Shown piece by piece: positions 22,537-31,600 of a stretch of DNA of 64,000 nt. The notes under the pieces were generated by a model. It did not search any database, had not been told where the DNA came from, and worked only from the letters and a program-made list of their open reading frames with translations. The DNA lies in contig NZ_JAHHUL010000005.1 in assembly GCF_019008365.1 (NCBI RefSeq), positions 120,571 through 184,570 on the forward strand, given 5' to 3'. The stretch's first letter is position 1; every line of letters begins with the position of its first letter. A program made the translations under genes and the position numbers. The DNA is from Phosphitispora fastidiosa (lineage in GTDB: Bacteria > Bacillota > Thermincolia > Thermincolales > UBA2595).

Positions 22537-23655
22537 CTACCCTTCATGCCGAACCGGTTCAAAAATATACATGATGTTTGAGTCCATAACACAATATACC
22601 GTCGCGGCATAAGCAGTTTCCAGACCTTCCGGTATACATATCAGAGGTTTATCGTGTTCATCGGCAATCTTTAACAAATCGTTTATGCCCCCGACTTTTA
22701 TTACGGTATCCTTATTTCCCAATATACTGCCTGAATCGGCAAAAACCATTCGGCTGCCATATTTAAGCTTTATCCTTTCATCCTCCCGGATTTCCGTTTG
22801 TACTGTGTTGAATACCCGCCGATGATAAATTAATCCGGTAAGAATTACAATAACTAAACAGGAAAACAGATACCGGGCAAATACAACAGGCAGAGTCAGA
22901 AAGCCAACGCCAACCCGATTTAATTTTTCCTGTGTTCCTTCAATCGGATTCTCCTGTTCCTGTAATGAATTACTCGTTGTAGTAATCTGAGTCTTTGATA
23001 GATTAAATGTATACTCGGGAGAAAAATCAAGGTTAATCTTGCTTTTAGAAGTTCTCGCCATTACCACCGGGATAACAGAAAGAGTATAATTCCCGCCTAA
23101 TACCTGAGTCTCCTTTTCCACTTGGTCAATAAACGAGATAAATTTATTGACATCTATGGAGTAAATCTCCTCCAGAACAGTAGCTGATGTAATTTTATCA
23201 AACTTAAACTTGCGTTCCGGCATCAGAAGGAAATCCTTCGACCACAGTTCATCTGCCCGCAGTCTTAGAATTATCCTGCTCTCTCCCTCAATGGAAATAG
23301 GAGTATCTGATGTAATACGTATGGCAGCTTTAGCTTTAATTGAACTAATAATCCTTGTGAAAAGGTTTTTCGGATCTTTAATTTTTTCTCCCTGAGGAAA
23401 CAAAACAGAGGGTCTGGCCTCAGCAAAACAGCTAAAATCCGCTATATATTTAACCTTATGAGTAATAACTGTTTCTTTACTTTTTACAGGAGTAGAAAAA
23501 GCCAGGTATGTAAATATCAAACTAATTAGAAACATTCCTAAAATAATTACAGGAATAATTCTATACTTGCCTATCCGTCCCCATATGCTTTGTTCCATTT
23601 CTGTTTGTGTCAAGACAAATTTCCTTCTTCCCATGCGTTTTACAAATTTAATCAT
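22537..23655 (-). CDS. DUF5305-like membrane protein
   Basis: A 372-residue protein with an N-terminal anchor (residues ~30-52: IIPVIILGMFLISLIFTYLAF), a long extracytoplasmic region starting KVKYIADFSCFAEARPSVLFPQGEKI, and a second helix (VGFLTLPVVFARYLFSCLVIVILTGLI, ~280-305) followed by a cytoplasmic tail. This layout and the KVxYxxxxxFxY...SVLFP motif match DUF5305 proteins, which in archaea and some Firmicutes occur next to SipW-type peptidases and DUF1102 proteins. It lies upstream of the histidine kinase and is probably first in the operon running 23655 to 19523. It may help assemble or anchor the secreted proteins. Confidence 0.65.
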   Translation of the reverse strand: MIKFVKRMGRRKFVLTQTEMEQSIWGRIGKYRIIPVIILGMFLISLIFTYLAFSTPVKSKETVITHKVKYIADFSCFAEARPSVLFPQGEKIKDPKNLFTRIISSIKAKAAIRITSDTPISIEGESRIILRLRADELWSKDFLLMPERKFKFDKITSATVLEEIYSIDVNKFISFIDQVEKETQVLGGNYTLSVIPVVMARTSKSKINLDFSPEYTFNLSKTQITTTSNSLQEQENPIEGTQEKLNRVGVGFLTLPVVFARYLFSCLVIVILTGLIYHRRVFNTVQTEIREDERIKLKYGSRMVFADSGSILGNKDTVIKVGGINDLLKIADEHDKPLICIPEGLETAYAATVYCVMDSNIMYIFEPVRHEG

Positions 23656-23714
23656 GAGGATACCCTGACCCTATTGCAGTTCTTAAACCATTTTAACATT
23701 GAATAACACTATTT

Positions 23715-23774
23715 AACATCACCCCTTAGGGGTGATGTTTGATAAAAAAACACCGGGGCCTCTCCCGGTGTTTT
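23715..23774 (-). terminator. Tandem hairpins including a rho-independent terminator
   Basis: Minus strand AACACCGGG-AGAGG-CCCCGGTGTT followed by TTTTTATC (23744-23774) is a strong terminator. A second perfect hairpin, AACATCACCCC-TA-GGGGTGATGTT (23715-23739), follows. They close transcription coming from the SLH relic and lipoprotein genes before the DUF5305 gene. Confidence 0.75.
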
Positions 23775-23828
23775 GCCTGCACCGCTCCATTCCGAGTCCA
23801 TACAAAAGCGGCAAAGGTCTGAATCTTT

Positions 23829-24604
23829 CTAAATGAAACCAGCTTCTATTAGCATTTTTCTGATCATCACGGCTACTCGCAGATCCCGGATCAGCATGGC
23901 TGCCGCCTCTTCGTTGGTAACCTTGGCATTAGGCCGGAACGTGCCGTCGGTGTATCCTGTAATTATCCCGTATTCTTCCGCAGCGGCGACGGCTGCCTCA
24001 TGCCAAGCGCCTGATGGCACATCACTGAACTTGGCATTTTTTACGTTGGGCTGGAGGGCCAAAGCCCGCACCAGAATCGCGGCAAATTCGGCCCGCGTTA
24101 TCTCTTTGTCCGGGGCAAAGATGTCTTGGGTCTTTCCACTAATGATCAGCTTGCTGGCCAGGATGTTGATGTCATCCTGAGCCCAGTGTCCGGCAGTATC
24201 GGCAAACGATTTTTTGTTTTCGATAACGGTATACAGACTAGCTCTCAGGTTTTGGATTATGGCCATTGCATTTTCGTGTAATTGCTGACTAATCGTGGTT
24301 GGTAACGGAATAATAACACCGATGCAAAAGATGTCCGGTTGGTCCAGGTCCGCCCGTCCGGCGAGGTCAGAACTAAACCTTTATTACCCACCGCTGCGAA
24401 GATGCCATTGCCGTAAGTTACCCCATAGAGTCTGTAATGGTTGTATACTGGCCTTTCAGTCCATGTAACACCATCAGATGAGGTAAGCATCAGGCTCTGA
24501 TCACTGCCGCCCACGGCTAAGAATCCATCTAGTACTTGTCGGAGATCCCAAACGCTTACATTCAACATGAAATGGTATTTCGTAATCACTGGCGCAGATA
24601 GCAA
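23829..24604 (-). pseudogene. Surface protein relic: YCF48/BNR-like repeats plus S-layer homology domains
   Basis: The 3' part (23829-24266) encodes two SLH repeats: FADTAGHWAQDDINILASK with ITRAEFAAILVRAL, and FSDVPSGAWHEAAVAAAEEYGIITGY with DGTFRPN. These bind pyruvylated cell-wall polymers. The 5' part (24257-24604) is in another frame and holds SSDGVTWTERP, NGIFAAVG and TSPDGRTWTNR, the short beta-propeller repeats of YCF48/BNR-like surface proteins. The two overlap in different frames, and neither has a signal peptide or an RBS. It is best read as a frameshifted, 5'-truncated cell-surface gene. Confidence 0.65.
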
Positions 24605-24707
24605 AAGGGTTAGTGAGTTTACAAGTAAAGGCCATTAAAAAACTCTTCAGCTCCCCAGACCTTGTAATGTGTATATTTATGGGGAACAAAACTAAGAGAA
24701 CATTCTA

Positions 24708-25253
24708 TTATTTGTCAAATTCAAATCTCAATGCCGTCTGGTAGTTTTTTAGGTAGTGAAGCTCAATATGGCTCATTTCGACAGGCATCGCATAAACCAG
24801 ACTTCCTTCAAAGCTCTCTCCCGGCGCCATGCTCGCAGCGCCAAAGGTATCCGGATCGGTTTTCACGCCGGTAGTTCTCGCATAGGCTTCCCGTGCTCCG
24901 CTATCACCCACCACATATTGAAAATCGTCCGCTCCGATACTTTGTTCTTCCTTGGATATGTTAGTGACCTTAAAGGACACGATCACGTACTCTCGGCCTT
25001 CGGGGGGGCTGTTAATCCACTCCGCCGCCTTTTCTGCCTTTGTAACGGCGATTTCCAGCTCGTCCGTACCGCCCGGCTCGCCAATCTGATATGCCCGCTC
25101 CTCTGTTTGTACGGCTGCGGGAGACTGGCTTTGGGTATCTGCGCCTTTTTCCGCAGCCTTTTCATCACAACCGGCTAATAGGAAAAGAATAAGAAAAAGG
25201 CTTAAAACATAGCTCCATCCTTTTCTGTTGCTTTGTTTCCATAAATTCATCAT
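24708..25253 (-). CDS. DUF4352-type (telokin-like) lipoprotein
   Basis: A 181-residue lipoprotein precursor: signal GWSYVLSLFLILFLLAGC with lipobox LAGC, a low-complexity linker (EKGADTQSQSPAAVQ) and a beta-sandwich domain with YQIGEPGGTDELEIAVTKAE and EYVIVSFKVTNISKEEQSIG. That strand pattern (VxVxVxxxNxS) is the DUF4352/telokin-like immunoglobulin fold common in Firmicute lipoproteins. It is the last gene of the toxin-locus run. The function of the family is unknown. Confidence 0.78.
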   Translation of the reverse strand: MMNLWKQSNRKGWSYVLSLFLILFLLAGCDEKAAEKGADTQSQSPAAVQTEERAYQIGEPGGTDELEIAVTKAEKAAEWINSPPEGREYVIVSFKVTNISKEEQSIGADDFQYVVGDSGAREAYARTTGVKTDPDTFGAASMAPGESFEGSLVYAMPVEMSHIELHYLKNYQTALRFEFDK

Positions 25254-25292
25254 AAATCAAATCCTTTCTGCGGCGTGTGCCGCCGGTGAGAG

Positions 25293-25820
25293 CTACTTTT
25301 TAAAATACAGGCGCTGTCCCTCTTCGTATAGAAGCTTTTCTCCGTCCAGTTCTCTGAACTTAAAAATCAGATGAATCCCCTGCTCGCCAAGCTTGCCAAG
25401 CAAGGTGGATTCCCCCGAATCCGCTATGGTGCTATTATCTATGGTTGCGTAATAATACCAATCGTATGGGTTTTCATATGCAGCCTTGCTGTTTGTAACG
25501 TCATATGTGCCCGTAAAGGTGGCATCAATATACCCTCCGTCTTGCCGATAAACTCCGGAAAAGCTGTTTCCAGCGTCAAAGGTAAAGGAATAATCCGCCG
25601 ATTCGGAATTCGTATAGACCAGGCTGCCATCTTGCTCATATCCGGCGTAAAGACTCCATGTCCCGCTGATGACTTCATCAAGGGTTGGTATAGTTTCGCT
25701 TGATGCTGCCTTATCCGCAGGCGCGGAAGCAGGACTTGTCTTATTCCCGTTTTCATTGCATCCGCTTATCAATCCCGTACAAACGAGGACCATTAAAAGA
25801 ACAATGAATATTTTTTTCAT
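25293..25820 (-). CDS. Small lipoprotein of unknown function
   Basis: 175 residues from ATG 25820 with AAAGGCGG about nine bases upstream; the longer frame that extends beyond this overlaps the upstream gene and is not likely. The lipoprotein signal is MKKIFIVLLMVLVCTGLISGC. The mature part reads DEVISGTWSLYAGYEQDGSLV, then FTFDAGNSFSGVYRQDGGY and EEGQRLYFKK. This resembles lipocalin-like extracellular domains of the form GTW...Y...F, which recur in small Firmicute lipoproteins. It sits between two other lipoproteins in the toxin-locus run. Confidence 0.68.
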   Translation of the reverse strand: MKKIFIVLLMVLVCTGLISGCNENGNKTSPASAPADKAASSETIPTLDEVISGTWSLYAGYEQDGSLVYTNSESADYSFTFDAGNSFSGVYRQDGGYIDATFTGTYDVTNSKAAYENPYDWYYYATIDNSTIADSGESTLLGKLGEQGIHLIFKFRELDGEKLLYEEGQRLYFKK

Positions 25821-25869
25821 GCCTATCAGCCGCCTTTCAAATGTTTTACTGGGTACAAAACAATGGGCT

Positions 25870-26538
25870 TTACCTCTGTACCCCTTTAATACGGAAGTAC
25901 AAAATGCCGATATTGCCATCCGCCTTGGTGGCTTCACCCTTATCCACGTACAGCGGAACATAAAGCAATTCCTCAGGCACGCCGATAAATTCATATTTAA
26001 ACCCGCCTCCAGCGCTAATGTACTCCATACGAACCGTTTTATTTTTAACAACGTGATCTCCATACTCTCGAACATATATGCCGTCTTTATATAATGTTGG
26101 ATTGCCGTAAGTGCTGGTATCGGCGTGGAACAGATCTTCGCCCTTCTTCCCATCATATTTGAGGGTAATATTGGATTTGATGTTGCATTTTTCGCCCGTT
26201 TCGGGGACCAACTCCAGGTCAAGCGATATATTCGCACTTTTGCCTCTTTCCAGGGTAATATCGCCGCTTTGCGGTATCGGTTCATAGTAGGTCCTGTAAT
26301 AAAACACCGGTTGAAGATGGATGGCAGCCGGCTGCTTCTCCATCATCGCATTCATCAAAGTATTTCCTTCGTTGTAGCTCTTTTCCCTTTCCAGGCCGTA
26401 GGCTGCATAAGGATCTTGCATCGAGCCGCTGCCGCTTGTTTCCTTATTATCATCGCCGCAGCCCGTAAATGCACCCATCATCAGCACAGCCAGCAATAGG
26501 CACAAAACCTTTTTCATCATACTCTCTGCCTTTTTCAT
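25870..26538 (-). CDS. Lipoprotein, paralogue of the one at 33455-34066
   Basis: 222 residues with signal KVLCLLLAVLMMGAFTGC and, right after the lipid cysteine, the segment MQDPYAAYGLEREK, which recurs as FKDPYEAYGLKKGE in the lipoprotein at 33455-34066. Both then have a KPPKAIAFQP / KQPAAIHLQP strand and end with a short ILYFRIKGV / ILCQITGV strand. The pair therefore belongs to one family, one copy on each side of the large secreted protein. No known domain is recognised. An AGAGGGA RBS precedes ATG 26538. Confidence 0.7.
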   Translation of the reverse strand: MKKAESMMKKVLCLLLAVLMMGAFTGCGDDNKETSGSGSMQDPYAAYGLEREKSYNEGNTLMNAMMEKQPAAIHLQPVFYYRTYYEPIPQSGDITLERGKSANISLDLELVPETGEKCNIKSNITLKYDGKKGEDLFHADTSTYGNPTLYKDGIYVREYGDHVVKNKTVRMEYISAGGGFKYEFIGVPEELLYVPLYVDKGEATKADGNIGILYFRIKGVQR

Positions 26539-26556
26539 GCTTATCCCTCTTTCACC

Positions 26557-27717
26557 CTATTTTAATTTTGTCCCGCAGTTGCCGCAAAAGCCTGCTTCGG
26601 CAAGGATCTTCGAGCCGCAGTTAGCGCAAAATTTTCTGACCGGAGGCGCGGGGGCAGTCGACGGTGAAGGCGGCACGGGTGAAGGCGCGGCGCCGGGTTC
26701 TACTCTATCGGGATCTGCATCTTTGGCGAAAGCCCTTCCGAGCAATTCGTCAAGCTTGAAGGTAAGCTGCTCCATGGTATAAACCTGGTGGTTGACCATT
26801 GCTTTGGCTTTGTCGGTATTTTCCAGACGTGTAAAATGGTTGCCCAGGATTGTGGGGGTAATGAAAAGCCTTTCGGCTGTCTTAAAGCCTTCCGGCCCCG
26901 CCACGTTGATTTCCATGCCGCAAGAGGTAAACCAGGAGCGGAAGAATTCCACCCCCATGATTTGCCCGGCTTCCCCGAAGACCAGCACATTCTCACCTGA
27001 AGCCAGCTTTCCTTCCGTAAAGAAGTCGTGTTGCAGCAAAACAGCAATGTTCTGGGGATCAATATCTGTTTGATACTGTTCCACCCCCGGCGTCACCGCC
27101 AGAAAAGCCGGCAGCAGCCAGCGGACATCCATGCTTTTCAGGGAATCGGCCATGCTCTGGAGAAACTCCGGGACTTTTACATAGGCCCTATCCGTAAAGA
27201 CGTGACTCAGCATATTCTGATAAGAGGTCCGCCGGAAGGAATCAACGGCATGGAGTACGAACAGAAACTCCTCCAGACTGACCTTGGGAGGAATATAGTT
27301 CGCGGCAGGCGCGTCGCTATCACCGGCAAAACCTTTCACCCACTCATTCAGCCATGCCCCGGCATTCTCGAATACGGAAAGAGTAAGGCTGCCTTCCGCT
27401 CTTTGCTCTGTGGTGACAACAGATTCTCCTTCGCTTTTCCTTCGATGCAGTCTGATTTCTGTGAGGCCCTGGGCACCGGCGACTCGGACTACTATGTATA
27501 AATCCGGCTGAGTGGCGATACGCATTGCCCGCAGGAATTCCCGGTCGGTCAAAAGCTCACCGTACAGAGCTGTTAAATCCCTGTTGGACTCCACGGACGG
27601 GGCAGCCTTATAGAAGGCAGACCCGCTATTGGGCACAAGCCCTGTATCCCCGGCCAGGATAGAGCCTATATCGTCTTGCTCTATGTTAAAACGCATTGGT
27701 TCTCTAACTTTATCCAT
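26557..27717 (-). CDS. Unknown protein with C-terminal double zinc ribbon
   Basis: A 386-residue cytoplasmic-type protein. The first ~340 residues match no family I recognise. A Pro-rich linker (PGAAPSPVPPSPSTAPAPP) leads to a C-terminal zinc ribbon FCANCGSKILAEAGFCGNCG with four cysteines (CxxC...CxxC). The central part contains VSLEEFLFVLHAVDSFRR and FFTEGKLASGENVLVFGEAG. Its ATG directly follows the stop of the 303-residue gene, so both are translated as a pair just downstream of the large toxin-like gene. It could be a dedicated partner or part of a secretion or immunity module. Confidence 0.6.
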   Translation of the reverse strand: MDKVREPMRFNIEQDDIGSILAGDTGLVPNSGSAFYKAAPSVESNRDLTALYGELLTDREFLRAMRIATQPDLYIVVRVAGAQGLTEIRLHRRKSEGESVVTTEQRAEGSLTLSVFENAGAWLNEWVKGFAGDSDAPAANYIPPKVSLEEFLFVLHAVDSFRRTSYQNMLSHVFTDRAYVKVPEFLQSMADSLKSMDVRWLLPAFLAVTPGVEQYQTDIDPQNIAVLLQHDFFTEGKLASGENVLVFGEAGQIMGVEFFRSWFTSCGMEINVAGPEGFKTAERLFITPTILGNHFTRLENTDKAKAMVNHQVYTMEQLTFKLDELLGRAFAKDADPDRVEPGAAPSPVPPSPSTAPAPPVRKFCANCGSKILAEAGFCGNCGTKLK

Positions 27718-28629
27718 TTATTCCTCACCCCTCTCAATTTCCTCAACCAGCTTTTGGAAGTGTATCGGATCAAAATCCGGATCATCCGGCTCAAGGGTTT
27801 CATAGTCCTCCTCATCCTCCCAGACCTTACCGTCCCGGATAAATTTCAGCCTGCGGCTGCCCGGCAGGTCCAGGTACGGGCAGCTGGAGATATGACCGTG
27901 GAGGGTCAGACTTGCATCACCGGGGGCGATCCAAAGGAGCTTGCCTGCTTTAATCCAGGACGCCAGGTCAAAGTCATATTCACTTGCATCGGGAGTGAGG
28001 GTGACATACTGCCCGGGGGTCCAAAGCTCCGGGATAATGCTCCCCGTTTCCCAATAACGCTTGGTGCCCCAGTCGTTGACCCTCTTCTCTCCATAGAGCA
28101 TGGGGTCGGCGTAGTAAACAATGGGATAGGCGGTATGGGGGCCAATTTTAAAGGAGGAGAGCACCGCCTTGACCTGGACAAATTCCAATAGCCTGGGCAA
28201 GACAAAGGGCACGTCAGGCCCCGGACTGCATAGGAAGGGAGCCCTTTCCGGCTCGCCGCCAAGCTTCAGCGCCCCGTCCAGGGCGAAATAGGTGGCGAGC
28301 AGCTGATTTTCCGGCCGCTTGGGTGCGTCAAAATTCCACCACAGGCCGTCCAGGCCCAAATCGTCGATAGCCAAAGAGAACTTCTCTCCCGTAAAGGGGC
28401 AGCGTGACAGGTCCCGCACCGGCAGCCCCTCCAGGTAACGCCGGAGCAGTTCCTGAATCTCTTTTGCCATACCAGCTAATTGAGCCTCCATGTCCTTTTG
28501 CTCTGGGCTTTGCTTCCCTGCTTCCACAAATGTTTCCAGCTCTCCGGCCAGTTCATCGTAACTCTGGGCCTGGGGCAGCAAGAGTCCCAGAATTTCCGCT
28601 TTTTCCTGTTTATTCAATATTTTAGGCAT
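27718..28629 (-). CDS. Unknown protein immediately downstream of the toxin-like gene (candidate immunity protein)
   Basis: A 303-residue soluble protein with an acidic C-terminus (WEDEEDYETLEPDDPDFDP). A central domain has CPFTGEKFSLAIDDLGLDGLWWNFDAP and VYYADPMLYGEKRVNDWGTKRYWE. I recognise no family. Position is the main clue: it follows the large secreted protein by 17 bases, where cognate immunity proteins are normally encoded in polymorphic-toxin loci. The size is larger than most immunity proteins, so a chaperone or adaptor is equally possible. The start is ATG 28629 preceded by AGGAGGTGG. Confidence 0.55.
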   Translation of the reverse strand: MPKILNKQEKAEILGLLLPQAQSYDELAGELETFVEAGKQSPEQKDMEAQLAGMAKEIQELLRRYLEGLPVRDLSRCPFTGEKFSLAIDDLGLDGLWWNFDAPKRPENQLLATYFALDGALKLGGEPERAPFLCSPGPDVPFVLPRLLEFVQVKAVLSSFKIGPHTAYPIVYYADPMLYGEKRVNDWGTKRYWETGSIIPELWTPGQYVTLTPDASEYDFDLASWIKAGKLLWIAPGDASLTLHGHISSCPYLDLPGSRRLKFIRDGKVWEDEEDYETLEPDDPDFDPIHFQKLVEEIERGEE

Positions 28630-28646
28630 AACTCGCTTTCCACCTC

Positions 28647-31600
28647 CTATCTCACATATTTTTCCGCAGTTGGTTCTGCCATAGGATTATAAGACGTAAC
28701 CCCTTTATTTTCATTCATCGCAGCTTCAATCAGTTTTTCCTTGGCCTTCTCAGAGTACTCTATGCCATCCTTGGTCCAGGAGATGACATCCTCGTGCATG
28801 ACATTGGAGCCGCCCTTTTTCACGGCAAAACCTTTGTTCTGGGTGAGGTGGTCCAACACTTGCTTTTTGAGCTTGGGGCTGACCGGCGTGCCGTCGAAAT
28901 TAACGACATCATAGATATCAACGTCCCCGGTGATGAATTTGCCGTCTTTGTTAAGGACACGTCCCTTTACCACCTTATATTCGCCGCTGGCTTCCAGCTT
29001 TTTCATCTTGTCAGCCAGATTATTAAACTCTCTCCTTCTATCAACATACTTTTCAACCAATTTCTGCTGAGTTTCCGGGGAGAGGTTTTTCATAACCTCC
29101 TTAGGCGGCAGCTTGGGCTTATAATAACCTACCAGACCATCACTATCTTTCGGTCCTCCCAACAATTCATCCAGTTTATCAAGGGTTTTGGCCTTCATAT
29201 CCATTCTTTTAGGAACCGCTTTTCCCGAATTAATCCACTTGTCTGCGGTGGCCGTGGTAGGTCTGGCCTTGATCTGGACCCCGAAATCATCTGCTGTGTT
29301 CTGGATGATCTTTCGGGAGGTTTGGGTGACCCCTGCCACATTGGGCGGTCTTTTTACAGTGGCATAGCTGGGACCTGTTTTGACGGCCAGCGAGGGTTTG
29401 ATGCCTTTGGGAAGGGGTACCTTAACCGCCAGCCTTTTGCCGCCCGCACCCAGTACATCGTCCACCATTCCGGCCAGCTTGCCGGCGCTGCCCTTTATGG
29501 CTGTTCCCGCCTGCCCCGCCGTACCTATGGTGACCCCCAGCTTCATAGTACCCGCAAAGGTATGTTTGAGCCGGTCAATCAGGGAAAGGTTGGGATCCAG
29601 GGATTTTTCAAAATCTGAGATGCCCACTGTATCTTTAGCCCATTCCCAGGCTTTTTTCGGGTCGGTTACGATATCAACCACGGCTTTGCCTGTTTCCATC
29701 ACTCCCTTAACCACAATCCAGGGTTTGTTATAGATCTCCTTAGCTGTGCCAACCACCTTTTCTTTGGCAGCGCCAAGGGTATCTTTTACTCCTTCATAAG
29801 ATTCGCGTACATTAGCGAGCGCTTTCTTCTGGTCTATAAACAGATCTCTTACCGTCATTTTCGCGGCTTCACCGGCAATAGCCAACCCTTCTTTGGCCTC
29901 TTTGCCCAAGACTTTGGCCGTATCCACGACTTCGTCGCCGGCATTTCTTACCGAATCGCCTATAATCCGCCCCCAGCCGGATAGCTTTTGGGCGTGCTCC
30001 TGTTGCCACTCTAGGGATTCCTGCTCCCTGGCCAGTTGCTCACGCCGGCGCTGGTCAATTTCTTTTTGAATGGCCTCGAATTCGGACTGGTGTTTCTTCT
30101 CAATCTCGTCCAAGGCCTGTTGCATAGCGGTTTGGCCGGTTTTCTCCAATTCCTCGTTGTGTTTTATATAATTATCAAAATCTTTGGTCTGCTTTGGTAA
30201 GTTCTTCTGATGGGCCTCCAGGTCAAAGGGATTACCCGTTTCGGCATTGACCCACCCGCCGGTGGCGGGATCCCTGACAATCAGGGTCTGGGCGCCCCGG
30301 GCTGAAGTCTGCACCACCATGGATTCAGGCTCTGCCGGCGCCGCGGGTTCAGGCGCAGTTTGCGGCTGCTCCGGCTGCCCATAAGAAGTCTGATCCGGCG
30401 TCTCTTCCGGAACATCAGGCTTACCGAAGGATAAATCTTCTTCCGTTCCGTAATCCTGGCCATCATAGCCTTCATCGCCGTCAAAGGCACTTTCTTTAGG
30501 CGCAGCATAATCAGCCCCGCCGGGGCGCTCGTTGTCACCGACGGAAAAAGCGTCTTCCGGATCACCGCCGCTGGCCCCCAGCGCATCAGCCACGGTTTTC
30601 CAGGCCCGTTTTTCTTCCTCGCTGACAAGTCCCTGACCAAATGACTGGTTGGCTTCTTTCATTGCCTGCTCACCTACGGAGAGAGTGGACACAAGCTCCT
30701 TGGGCCGCAAAAGCCCCTGTAATACACTCACCACCAGGCCAACCAGCGGTGGAAAGAGCATCCCCGCCGCAGCCTGGGCCGGACTGTCCGGACCAGGAAT
30801 ATTCCCCGCGCCAAAATTATTGGCGATAGCCGCCATTACAAAAGGCGGCAGGTCCTTTTTGACCCTGTTGCCCCTTAGAGACAGGGAATAGGTATTTTCA
30901 TCCGCGCCTTTATCCTTGGTGGCCGCCCGGGAATAAAAGCCCTGGCCGGCCATGCTGATGGCAATTCTGCCGTTAGGCTCTTTTTTAAGCGTGACTTCCG
31001 CTTTGGCCGCAATATTGGCGTTGTAGGGAAGCTTGGTCAGATCCGCCGCAAAGTTGAAAACCGCCACAGCCTGATTCTCTTCCCGTTCCAACACTGTGCA
31101 GTTTTGTGAAAAGGGCATACCCTCGTATTGGCCGATGAGTTCGATCACGCTGCCCTTGTCAAGGACAGTCAGTTCATAGTCCTCCAGGGAAAAACTGCTC
31201 TCCTTTCCACTGACCGGACCCATTAAGGTGTGGGTTTTATAGAGGTCCAGCCAAATCTTATAGGTTCCCGTAAAACTTGCAGGCGGAACCGCGGGGACAG
31301 ATATGCCCACATAAAAAACCGACTCTCCCTTTTCGTCAAAATCCAGGGCTTCCGGAGCGCCCATATCAATGGTGTAAGCTCCTGCAGGCAGGGTGATTCC
31401 GGGTTTTGCCACCCACAGGGTATTAGCTGCGCCGCCTTGACTGGCACCCTGAGCGCTATAGGAGGCCACAGCCTTTTTATTTTTATCCATTATCCTGATA
31501 ATGCCTGGTTCGGCGCCCTCCCCGTTATTCCAGGTGCTGAGAATAATCTCATCGATCATATATTCTCCGTCCAGGTTAAACGCAGGCGTCACATACTTCC

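Noticed and set aside
26700..27501. Several ORFs on both strands within 26557-27717
   Set aside because: They are shadows of the zinc-ribbon protein gene; only the 386-residue frame has an RBS, correct spacing and a recognisable C-terminal motif.
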